Assembly (NCBI GenBank): GCA_036872755.1
Contig: JAVHNS010000004.1
Coordinates: 1,054,001-1,118,000 of the forward strand
DNA: 64,000 bases
DNA from: Orbilia blumenaviensis
Lineage: Eukaryota > Ascomycota > Orbiliomycetes > Orbiliales > Orbiliaceae
Reading direction: 5' to 3'
A program made the translations under genes and the position numbers. The notes under the pieces were generated by a model. It saw nothing but the letters and a program-made list of their open reading frames with translations, had not been told where the DNA came from and did no database searches. This document shows positions 11,901 through 22,465 of this stretch, piece by piece. Each line of letters begins with the position of its first letter. The first letter of the stretch is position 1.

Positions 11901-12498
11901 GTTGGGTTCCAACAATTGGAACAAAATAGAACACAAAGCGTTAGTAGCGCTCTTTTGTTTTTCAACATTCTCCTTAAAGAAGAAGTAGCATATCTTTGGC
12001 CCAGGGGCTGGGAGAACGGAGTCAATCAAGTATCTTGCAAGAACTGACTTTCCGCTCCCGGGGCTAGCTGATACCCAAAGCATCTTGGATGGACTCGACA
12101 TCCAGTCACGGAAGTTTTGATGATTCGTAAACCATTCGCATGTCCCGGAAACTCGTGCCGGGTTTCGGTTTTTTTGGTCTTCATATTCTGTTTTGTTCAG
12201 TGCTTGCAGCAGTCTTTTCTTTCTCTCCTCCGGAGCCTCTAGATTACGGACAGTCAGCTTTTGACAAGAGAATATATCGTTGATTTTACACTTATTGAAC
12301 TAGGTCCCACAAACCTGCGCTGTTGAAAGTCACATCTCTGTTGGGTAGCCAGATGGTTAGTAACCTACATATAAGTGCCAAAAATACGGTTTAGGATGGA
12401 TGCAGGGCTTACCTATTGAAGACCATGGACCCCGCTTGGAATCCTATATGGGTCCCCGAGTTGTGAAAGATTGCCTGTTCCATCGATCTTCGAGCCAT
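8922..12498 (-). CDS. Fungal NLR: short N-terminal amyloid-like motif + NACHT + ankyrin repeats
   Basis: Three exons, 12498-12413, 12337-12315 (only 23 nt) and 12238-8922, give 1141 aa. Intron 1 ends CTAAC...CAACAG; intron 2 has donor GTTTGT, branch CTGAC and acceptor TAG. Exons 1-2 encode NSGTHIGFQAGSMVFN plus RDVTF, resembling the NSGxQxG-type N-terminal motifs of fungal NLRs. GTCEWFTNHQNFRDW leads into the NACHT domain: Walker A SPGSGKS (about residues 95-101), Walker B VICVLDALDECD (about 190-200). About a dozen ankyrin repeats span roughly residues 570-1080, many with LLLDRGANLEAK-type cores. The tail holds an alternating Arg-Glu run. Family knowledge: cytosolic STAND NTPases controlling heterokaryon-incompatibility-like cell death, repeats acting as sensor. 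The specific ligand and downstream partner cannot be read from the sequence. Confidence 0.9.
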
Positions 12499-14410
12499 AG
12501 CTCAGCCATCTGGTTCCTTGACTAGCGCACCAGACTCAGATAGCCTTCCTAATCGATTGAGGGCTTACAGCGTTGAGCGTTGGTATTTTTTATCCGACGT
12601 CGACTCGATTCCGAATATCTAAAGCACACAAAGCGCCGGCGCAACGGTCGAGTTCGAGGGCATACAAATAGATTCTGGCTAGCTAGCTGCCTTATGTAAG
12701 GTCAATTGTTCTAAGCGCCCTCTGTTAGGTACCCCGCTTTGCAACGTCTGATACATTTTCTAAGCCTCGTCCACAGGTAAATATAGGAAGGCCTCCGAGA
12801 CTTGCCCATAAGTACCTTTACATTATACCCGCGGACTTTACTATTGGACTAAGGGTACCAGAATAAGAATTGAGGTATCTGGCGACGAGACGGCCAGATC
12901 AGAACATATCAGCCTTCCTCAACACATTCTGGTTATGAGTGTACTCAGCAATCCTGTTGCTACTAAACTTGATTAGATTCTATATCTATTCCACCGAAGT
13001 AGGGCTTCAGTGGCTCTTATATCTTATTCACAAGAAAGGTTTCCTTTTCACATAGTTTTACTCTGTCTTGATTGAACTTCCGAAGCTCCATTCATAGGCT
13101 TCAACTTTCCTAGTCACGTGCGGGGCGATCAGCCACAGGAGGTGGCTGGTGCAGAGACTTTGCCACAAACGAAATGGCAATGTCCGATTCGTCGATCTGG
13201 GGCTGTGTGGGGTATCAATTGCCCAAACGGGTCGAGGAGAATGCTGTTGGTCGCACAGATATATATTTACGGAGTCTCAAGGCAGCTGCCTGGCTTGGGG
13301 TCAACTAGAACTGTATGGGAATTGTCAAGACGGATTCCTAAGCCGATGGAGAAGAATTCATGATTAATCGACGCGGATATCAGTATATCGATATCGATAT
13401 TATATCCCTCCAAATTCCGGCCTCCAAATCCGTAATTTGTGGTTTGGTATGGCTGTGGCCTGAACTAATCCCTTAACACAACTGGTTTAGATTTATCAGA
13501 TCTGCATGTATGTATGACAAGCAGTACCGCAATCGGCCTACAATGACATTTCGCATGCTGTCGACTCCGGATCCGCGGAGCTCGCTGTGCTACAGCATAT
13601 GCATGTTTGAACATTTTTGTGTCAAAGAGTTGCATATGTAACGCGCGCAACAACACCCTGTTGACATGTTGTAGAATTAATTCATCCTGAAATTTTGTTT
13701 GCTTACCCCAATTACTTCTTCCAAAGTGCCCACCTTCCCCTTGCAAAAAAATTGCGATATCGAATCATGTTCAAGTTCAAAATGTCTTGGCCCGTCTTGG
13801 CTCATATGAAGCTTTCCCTGAGAATCAGCCCTATGATATCAATAACACCCGTCTTAAGGCCTACAATGAGTCTAAACCACGGAGTCAACCTCCAATTATG
13901 AAGCAGCTAGCAGGAGTCGCCGTGATATACGATGTATATTACCAAATTGCCCAACGGCCGTGTCCAATCGAGCACCGACCAAGTCCGTTGCACAGCTGAT
14001 TTTGAATTCATGCGGCTGGAATTAGCCCTATTTTTGGTTTAGCGTCTGTACAACAGAAGATCTTAACGTCAGCTCCAGTGAGGAATGTGGCTCGAAAAAG
14101 CCTACCTGCAGTAGATAGATGCCTGCCCTTCTCCGGACATTTGGTGAGATTCTGGACCTTCCTTTTCTTGTTTTGATTTCTTTTTGGATTATCTTACATT
14201 GAAAGGGGAAAGTCTCAGCGGGTATCATGTTGTTTAAAATGATAACTTTGCCTTGGAGTTTCTCATTTTATCAATCACTCCTTAAAAACCTTTTTTTCGC
14301 TACACTCACTGCGTGCTATATCATTTGTTGGGATAGATTTTCAAAATTTTACACTATAATTCTCAATTGGGAGTCAACACTAGTGACAAACCTCGACAAT
14401 ACCAATATAT
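12499..14410. other. Intergenic region between divergent genes, 1.9 kb
   Basis: This separates the minus-strand NLR from a plus-strand membrane-protein gene, so it should contain two promoters. Only short frames of unconvincing composition occur (13118-13367, 13465-13746). A palindromic run of ATCGATATCGAT-type sequence lies near 13385-13400. Confidence 0.5.
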
Positions 14411-15413
14411 ATGGTTTCAAGACGGAACTTCCCTACGACTCTTGTATTTTTTATTATCTCGGCCCACTTCACAATGGCCCAAAACCAAAATTTCATAGGA
14501 GGTTGGGCTGCCAGAACAGCTGATAGTTGTCTGGATGGTGAAGTCGACTGCGGTACCCGATTTAATCCATTTCATGCATGTTGCCCCCAGGGTTCTTTCT
14601 GTCGAAACCCCGTGTCTATTCCAGGGCTTGAGGACAACACCGCCTGTTGTCCAACGGGTATGTTTATCACCAATTACGCCCCAGTCGCTTTGCTGTTTAT
14701 ATTCTAGAAACTAACAGTAATCATTACGTATCACAGCGCAAGACTGTTCCCTAGATTTGGTTGATTACAACGTATGTGCCGATGACACATGGAGTCTATA
14801 CAACAACACTGGTTTCCCATTTTGCTGTGTGCAAGGTTCCCGAGGGGGTAGGACAAGGCAGGAGTCATATAGTACTTGTCGCCCTTTCAATATAGCGTTC
14901 CCAAATACCGAAATTTTATTGCGCCAGGAGACACCGGATTCCAGAGGCACCACCTCCAGCAGCACATCCAGCACCACATCTCCTACGGGGACAAGTAGCT
15001 CGGTGCCCCCAGATCCTAGTAGTTCAAATTCAGACCCAAACCAGAACGCGAGTTCCGGGTTGGCGACCGCAGCTATCGCCGGTATAGCTGTCGGTTGTGT
15101 GGCCTTGCTTTTTTCGGTAGCCCTTGGAATATGGTTTTTTAGGAGGAGGAATCAGAGAAGATATTATGAAGAAAAAGGATCTCATGATCAGTTGCACGAA
15201 ATAGGTGGGATACAAGTGTCTGAACTTCGTAACAATCATCAAGGTTACTTTGATCAGTCTCCCCAACCGATGTATGCTGAACTGAGCCCCGAGACAGCCC
15301 GCCCAAGCCAAACGCCTCAGTCTGGTTACCCCAATCAGACACTACCTGTTTATCCTATACAAAATAACGCCGATAAGGGACACCCCAATGGGGTTTCTGA
15401 GCTAAGCGGTTAG
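14411..15413 (+). CDS. Cysteine-rich single-pass membrane protein with signal peptide
   Basis: Two exons, 14411-14657 and 14737-15413, give 307 aa; the 79-nt intron has donor GTATGT, branch CTAAC and acceptor CACAG. The first 24 residues (MVSRRNFP then a hydrophobic stretch ending AHFTMAQ) look like a signal peptide. A small extracellular domain with many cysteines follows, including two CCP pairs and a FCC. After it come a Ser/Thr/Pro-rich, probably O-glycosylated stalk, one transmembrane helix (AAIAGIAVGCVALLFSVALG), an Arg-rich stop-transfer (FFRRRNQRR) and a Tyr/Gln/Pro-rich cytoplasmic tail. This layout is common among fungal plasma-membrane proteins facing the wall. I do not recognise a named domain; a sensor or wall-associated role is inference only. 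Confidence 0.85.
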
Positions 15414-15694
15414 TCGCTTTGTTAGTATGACCGATGTGTACGACGACCTTATGTAGATACGCGGGCAATGAAAGGAGTAATTCGGTGTATATAAATATTT
15501 TCATCCAGGATTTTATGATATCTGTAGCTAAATTTTAATAACGTCTAGTTTAAGTTTCGCGGTGTCCTCTCCTTGATGTTTTAGTGTATTGGCTGAAAGG
15601 CTGTTTTGGGTAGACAGGCGCAAGTTTATTAACGCCAGGACAAGTACTTAAGTTGGATTCATAAAGAACACAGAAATAGATGATCACTGTTTCA

Positions 15695-16584
15695 TCATGA
15701 CTCTTCTAACCATGAGCCTCGAAGGCTCCAATATAAGTCATCAGATTTCCAGGATATCACGTTTATTGCATCCAGATATGCTTTCAACATGGCCTGAACA
15801 TCCTCGTACCCCGCGTTAAGATAAACCTCTAGTTCAAATGCGTTGTCCAACTGGTAGTCATTCACCATCGTCACAAAGCTTTCGATATCCTCGGTCGGCG
15901 CATCAATGATATCTCCTAATGCGTCTGAAAGCCTCTTAAGGGTCCTCAATCGTATCTCAAATGCATCGAAATCCAATTGAATAGTTCCGCTGTCAGGAAG
16001 TGGCGCGGAAAAGAAAAAGCTAAGTAGGCGTCCGGCACTTGCTTCCGGGCTATCGAGTCCACCGTTTAAGGCGAGCTGGGTGCTCAATTCGTTCGTGAAG
16101 GTCCAAATGTCGACGGTTTTAGCCTCGTGCTGGTCAGGGAAAGTATAGAACCCTTCTGGGACCAAAATGGTGGTTGTAGAGTACGCCATAAACTTCTCTC
16201 TAATCCTCTCGAGAATATTCTCCAAGGCGTCAAAATCGGCCCCATCTCCGCCCGTAGAATCGTGAAGCTCATCACTAACTTGATCTACTCCATGCTCTAG
16301 CGCCCAGAGTTTCGTTGATAGGGTCTTGGCTACGCTGGTTGGGGAATTCGAGCCAGCTGGAAGCTCGAGTGGGTAAATGGAGGTGGTAAGTTTCTCAAGG
16401 TTATTGATCCCGACACGCAAAGGGCTGATAGTAGTGTCATTATTGGAGTTGATGCCCTCTTTAAATGTCTGGAAAGGGATAGTGATCACTTGTGATTGAC
16501 TATTTGATTAATACCGTCAGGCAAGATCTACTTAAACACAGATATAGTCGCATATACGTACACTAGAGGCAATGAAATGCCCAT
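15695..16584 (-). CDS. Hypothetical protein, two exons
   Basis: The long minus-strand frame has no usable ATG near its 5' end. A 23-nt first exon (16584-16562, MGISLPLV) joined to 16499-15695 solves this: donor GTACGT, branch CTGAC, acceptor TAG, phase 2 on both sides, total 275 aa. The protein is acidic, probably mostly helical and soluble, with no transmembrane segment and no domain I recognise. It begins with a short hydrophobic stretch too brief for a confident signal peptide. The exon joining is my inference. The coding frame itself is supported by its 265-codon length and balanced composition. Confidence 0.7.
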
Positions 16585-19274
16585 TGTAAGCACAAGCCAT
16601 TGGCTTAGGCCTTTCACCGGGCGTCTTATACCGGGCATTCTCGAAGATCAATAGGGGTTATCAAAAATATACAACAACCTGTATACGGTACTGCTATGTC
16701 GACCGGGTTATCCCGGTATGCATGTAAAATATTGGCCTTGTGGTATTTAAGTACCATTCTTTTGCCATGGATTTCTCGTGTCTATTTCGGCGTGAATGAG
16801 GCCAAAAGAGAGGAAGGGAAACTTGCTCGAGGACTCGCGCATGAGTTGATTCGTCCTCTTCATTGATTCGAATTCGGATATGGGCGAAATAAGATATTAG
16901 CTCACTTCACCGGCTACTCGAACTTAATATTAGGGAGTGTATGGACATCGTTTGCATGCGTATCCTTGTACCATGTGGCACGGAGATTCGTTTAACCGGG
17001 TCCCCTTCAGTTGTAGGGCATGTACGGTTTTGAGTCCCAACATCATGTATTCTCGCGAGAGAATTTAACCTCGTTGAGCCCGTTGTAATTTTTGCGTTGC
17101 ACGGCGGTGGCTTGACTAGCGTCGACCGAAACTTCAGCCGTGTGGTGCCCCGACCTCCCATGATCCCAGTTGATTCACCGTCAACTGCCCTCTGAAAATC
17201 TACTACCGAAACATTACGGAGAGAACGAGAGAAAAACTTGAACCAAACTATCCTTCAGAAGAAATGTCGAAAATTTTCTTATGGCTCTGGCTAGGTAATC
17301 CCCTAACAGGAACGCATATGCATCATGCAGGTGTCAGCGAGCTCGAGCGCTCCAACTGTCAACTGTTATGCTATGCCAGTTCGCTGCATGTCTAATTAAA
17401 CACAGACAAGAATACACGTTCAACGTGACCATCTCCTATTCCGACGCCTTGGAAACATGCTGCTTTGTTTCGTGGAGGCTTGCATTAACCTGCAAAGGCC
17501 TGGCACAGCTGTGCAGCTGGCTGGGAGCCGAAAAGGTGTTCCGAGTTCAACGTCCAACCCATGTTTCTCACCTCAATCTTGGTAGTGAGAATTATTAATT
17601 CAGGCTATTGTGTCGTATATCGCGCCTTGAAATTGGAATTTAGAACATCGGATGATGCTGCTAGGGCTGAATAAGAGGATGACAAAGTTTCGAAGGGGAA
17701 TGCATGCATAGAAAGTTTGAGATATCATGACAGTGCTGCTAGCTAGCTTATGAAAAGCTCAGATCGTGAACCAACATTGGTGCCTGACGCCCCTGAAAAC
17801 TCGGACTCGATTTCAACCCTCGAACTTGGATCGGATAAAGTTGTATACGCCAGGGAAAACCTGGCTCATCGATACCAAGGTACGCACATAGTCGACCGTC
17901 CGTGCTCGGGCGACAATGAAACTTTCTACGATGTGCGGGGTTTGCAAAGACTTGGCCGAGCCATCCCGCAGCTTGCCAATATCTCGAAATTTTAAACCGA
18001 AGATGCCATCAAGCCACATGTGCATACAGTTAAAATAAAGAACAATCCACTTTTCGAAATTTGGCTCCGAATCTTGACATTTTGTTTCCTCGAAATACGA
18101 TCCACAAGATCCACTCTGGCCCTCCTACGTAACCAAACAATTCTCTTTGTTCCTTTGTACGGGTTGGTGGAGCAAACTGCAGCCGCAGGCGAGCTCTGGG
18201 ACCGAAAACCAATTGCAACCAACACCTCGAATTTAGCAATGCCAAGGGCTCCACTTCGAGCGTCTACGGCATCTCAAAAATATCGATAACGGACGAAGCC
18301 GCATGCCCATTTCGCGATACTCGATCGTTCTAAGCTTCTGACACGCAGAATCTAAAATTATCCTATATAACTTGCCCCTAATACAGCCGCTCCTGCAGCA
18401 AACCAAGCTCCACCGCACAAAAGAAAGCGGCAAAAGCTTGACATTGCATTGGGGCGTGCCATTCGTTTTGTGGTTTCTATTCTAGTCGCCATCCACACCA
18501 TTCACTGCATGCAGCACCCTCCACTCGCACATTGGAACCCACACACCAGATACCTTTTACGATACGGGTATATCCTATTAAGTATCTAAACGGATTAGAG
18601 ACAAACCGAATGTAGACGGGCTTTAGGTTCCTTGCGCAATCCCTTCTCGGATTACAAACTTATTGAGCAACCCTGGCCAATAGCTCATAGCCTGGCGCTT
18701 ATGCTCCCAACCTTATTCGATCACTTTGGACGCAATATCTCACACTAACGATCCCGCACCTCCAATCCATTCGCTAAGAGAATCTACGAGGTCCAATAGC
18801 TCTCTCATTTGACAGGGTCTGGCAGTTAAAGTGTCCCTTGTCGACAGTATTTATTCATTCCCTCTAAGGAAATCTTGCGGGCTGAGAAGGAGGAGGCTCT
18901 CCGTATATGCAAAATCTCTACAGTTAACAGACTGGGGGGCCGAAAAGAAAAAAAGCTTGCATAGACCTATTGGAGGCAGGTTTGCGATTTGAGAGACAAC
19001 GGATTCGGCTACGTTATCCTTGCCGTCGCCTTTGATCCACAATACCTCTCGACTTGCATAACCTAAGCTGCAAGGACGCAAGCACTACTGCAGCCCCAGT
19101 CGGACAAGGGGTCTTTGACTGCATTCTGATTGGGACCTTTGGTTCGAGGTTCGAATCTTTGTGCAGATCTAAACGAAGAGGAGAAGGGGAAAATAGTGGC
19201 TGCGCGAGGGGGTGTGGAGGCATTTGTTTTTTTGTCAAGAAAGTTGATAAACCTTTGAAGAGGCACGAAAAAAA
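16585..19274. other. Intergenic region, 2.7 kb
   Basis: Nothing convincing was found. Short frames at 17368-17598, 17750-17995 and 18020-18289 have no recognisable product and no coherent splice partners. A T-loop-like GGTTCGAATC-type sequence near 19140-19155 does not sit in a foldable tRNA. Confidence 0.45.
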
Positions 19275-21849
19275 ATGTCGGCTTCGTCTTCTTCTTCATC
19301 TTCGCGGTTCTTCGCTGACCAGTTCACTTTCGCATACCCTTTTCCTCAAAGCGGGTACTATTTCTTCCCCGCATCCGCTGGGCATCTGCAAGTAATAGCA
19401 CCGGCAGTCACAGCAACCAACTCCGTAGTAATAGATCCCGAGTCAGGTCCTGTAGTAGGAAAAGTAGTGAATATGAATTTAGTACGGTCGCTCGTCAGTT
19501 CAAAGAGAGGATCTCAGGGAAATGGCGTCAGGGACTTGCAGATATCCCATCCGCAGAGTATTACCCAGCAGGTACGTTGTCAATCTATCGGTTTTGATTG
19601 CCGCCCTAAGGCTTCGACGCCTATCATCATCATTCCCCCGACCGTTTGAAACTTCGGGTATCTGCATGCAACAGCATCATATCATTCTTGCCCGCGGGCT
19701 GCATATCGGCTTCTGTTATCCCAAAACTCATGGCAAAACACCCCTGCTCTGCATTGCGTTGCCCAGTCCGCCTTATGAGTTACCCGATATCAATTACTCG
19801 AGTTGCATTGGGCTTCGTAACAAATATAAATAAATACCTTTAAAAAAAAAAAAAAAAAAAAAAAGATATATATTGTGAATTGGTGCTGATGCGATATGGT
19901 TATAGTTGTCGGTGGATACCTCCCGTCCGACTCTGCAAGGAGCAAACCGCAATTCACTGATTTTGCAACAATCGCCTGGTATTCAAGGATTTCACGACTT
20001 CTCTCGTCAGCCACAGAGACAGTCCCAAGCCTATTTCCCAGCGCAGGGCCAGCAGTTCTATCCGACTCCGCAACCAAATGGCTATGCTTTCCCTGGGGCT
20101 CTGGGGAGTCCTAATGTCGGCCCAACTTCACCCGCATTCATAGCTGGGTCACCAGGGTTTGGACAGTTCCCCGTGTCTCCAGTAGACTATCCGACACCTG
20201 GGGCTACGCCAATATCCACCCCTCGATATGTCCTTCCGTCTGTTGTAGCTTCACAGATGGAAATGGAATATGCTCCATTCATACGCCAACAGCAGCAGGC
20301 GGTACCTCCACAATCGGCGGTACCTCCACCACCGGCGGGTCCACCTCCCGCTCAGCCGAATTTCTCATTGTCGGATCGTGAATGGCAAGAGGCCCTACAG
20401 GCTCAACGGGAATACGAGCAACGACTGGAACAACAGCGGAGGGAGCAGCAGATGATGGAACAACAAATGGAACAGCAGAGGATGGAGCAACAGAGGATGG
20501 AGCAGGAGTCACAAAGGAATTCAACTATTCAAGATGGAGAGTTTGATGAACACAGCTTCTACGACGTATCTTCTACTCGGCGACATACACAAGCTAGCGT
20601 ATTTTCCAATACTTCTTCAATAGTTCCGACGAAGTCATTTGGTGAATCTCTATTGCAGAAACAGCAAGAGGCAAGAAAGCTTAGTATGCCACCGCTTCCG
20701 AAGAAACTATCACCGGAAGAAGAGTTTTATAGCAGCGTGAATTCGAACCGCTCGACTACTAAGCTCGGTGTCGCGCAGTTTACTCCAGACAGTGACACTC
20801 CTTTGTCTTCTGAATCCAATTTGCACAAGCTACAGGATCCTCCAAAGCCCAGGTCCTTTTCGGTGGATGCTCTTTCAACCAATTCTTACCCAGTTCCGAC
20901 TCCGGTTTCCGCATCGCGAATGCCGAAGGACCCAACTCCATTTTCCATGATAACTGGCCGGTTCCCGAACTGGTTCATGGATGGGACCCCTCTGCCGGAG
21001 ACTGAAGAGGACGACAGCGGCCATGGCCCATTAGCTAAGAGGAGACGCACTTTAAGCGAAGCGGAGAGAGAATCCGAACAGTTTTGGGGCGTCTTCTATA
21101 ACGGGAATGGACAATGGTCGCAGATGTGGTATCGGTTTTTGGATGGCGTTTTTGACTACTATGTGCGCACCAAGTGCAAAGGCAAGGATGGGTTGGACCC
21201 ACAGACTTTAGGTCAGATGTGGGAGGAGATGGGGTACCCCATAGAAGAGAACCTTTGTAAGTCTCCGTCGTATATTTTTACGCGACATAGTCGGGATATC
21301 AACTAACACACCATTTACTATCTAGATGAATCTCAAATCCAGCTCGCCCAGTCCCTCTTTCACCCCGACCCAGAGGACTTCATCTCCAGTCTATTGACTA
21401 ATTATTTTTCTCTTCTCGACCTTCCACACATTCTCGAACAACCTCCTATCCAACCGCCTCCATCTTTCCTTCCAAAATGCGTGAACCCGACCCCACCTGC
21501 CCCTATCCCCCTCTTAACTCGTGATGGTTTCCACCGTTACTTCATCCACCAAACGTTGCTCGACCCAACCATAATGCACGAGCGCTTTAACAAGCTTCTG
21601 AAAAACCGACCGACCGGCATCGTAGATCCGGAGACTAGTCTTCTTTTCGTAAGGCGGGAAACGGGAGGGCTGATAATTCCCCGAAAGAGTTTCCCACCAG
21701 CTGAGGACAGCGCAGTCGAGGAAGTCGAGGAGAAAGTGAGGGGTTGGATGAGGAGCTGGGTTAAAAATGAAGTTGAGGGCTGGGTTGGCGGGAATGATGG
21801 CCCGTCCCCGGCGCCACCGCAACTGATACAACCGCATGATATGTTCTAG
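19275..21849 (+). CDS. Gln/Pro-rich hypothetical protein with a conserved-looking C-terminal half; 5' exon structure unresolved
   Basis: The main exon runs to 21256 and joins 21326-21849 through a clean 69-nt intron (GTAAGT, CTAAC, TAG). The large exon opens right after TAG at 19903-19905, a likely acceptor, and has no ATG, so an upstream exon is needed. The best start is ATG 19275 (a Ser-rich run after seven A). Splicing 19275-19569 to 19906 keeps one frame. Alternatively a 44-53 nt intron near 19353-19405 switches to a more protein-like frame (EYEFSTVARQFKERISGKW) joining near 19940. The protein is Pro/Gln-rich, has a Gln/Glu/Met heptad-like coiled coil, a basic KRRR run, and a C-terminal part (FWGVFYNGNGQWSQMWYRFL) that loosely resembles the fungal DUF7514 type. 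Function unknown; a nuclear or scaffold role is speculation. Confidence 0.72.
19842..19864 (+). repeat. Poly(A) tract of 23 nt in a probable intron
   Basis: An uninterrupted run of 23 A lies 41 nt before the likely acceptor of the main exon of the 19275-21849 gene. It is prone to length error in sequencing and might also hint at an inserted reverse transcript, but no adjacent element or target duplication is visible. Confidence 0.9.
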
Positions 21850-22465
21850 TAGGTTGGCGCGCCGAAAAGTCACGGAGACTATGCGATTACGCGAACGAGG
21901 AGTATTGGATCGTTCTATGGGACGTTTTGACTCATGAAGAGCTAATGATACCTATTCAAGGCTGGTTTACGAGACACCAAACAAGCAAAAAGAAAGTAGA
22001 AACAAAAAAAAGTGCCTTCAAAAAACAAAAAAAAAGAAAAACCAAAGCGGTTCCTCTTTAAGATACCGCCGAATATCTACATGGTGTTTATCTGCGCAAG
22101 CTGGGCTTAGGGAGTTTTGAGTTTTTTGGTATTTTTCAGGACATTCGTTACTATTCGTATGCATCCTTTTCCTTCGAAAGCGTATTTTGTGGATATTCCA
22201 CGTTAGCATGTTTGCATTGTCATATTTCATACGTATAATTTCCCTTCGATTGTATCTATTATAATTTTTATTTTTTTTGACGAATGCCATTCATATTTTT
22301 CTTGGGAGTTCATGGAGTATTCTTTCCATCACTCGGGCCTAGACTTCAATGCCCCCAAAATACCACACAACTCAGAGCCAGAGCCACATGGCACCCGACG
22401 GAGCAAAGTAGGTCACTCTTCGTTACTATCTATGTACACGGGTACTCGAGTATACAATCGGGCAC
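21850..22465. other. Convergent intergenic region, about 0.6 kb
   Basis: It lies between the 3' ends of two converging genes and contains A-rich stretches (near 21990-22040) that may hold polyadenylation signals. I see no gene in it. Confidence 0.6.

Noticed and set aside
12298..12315. Stop codon (TAA after WDLVQ) suggesting a broken NLR
   Set aside because: The 76-nt intron with donor GTTTGT, branch CTGAC and acceptor TAG removes it and restores the frame into the NACHT linker, so the gene appears intact.
19080..19170. tRNA-like T-loop (GGTTCGAATC)
   Set aside because: A T-arm with two wobble pairs can be drawn, but no matching 5' acceptor strand or anticodon arm is found at the right distance.
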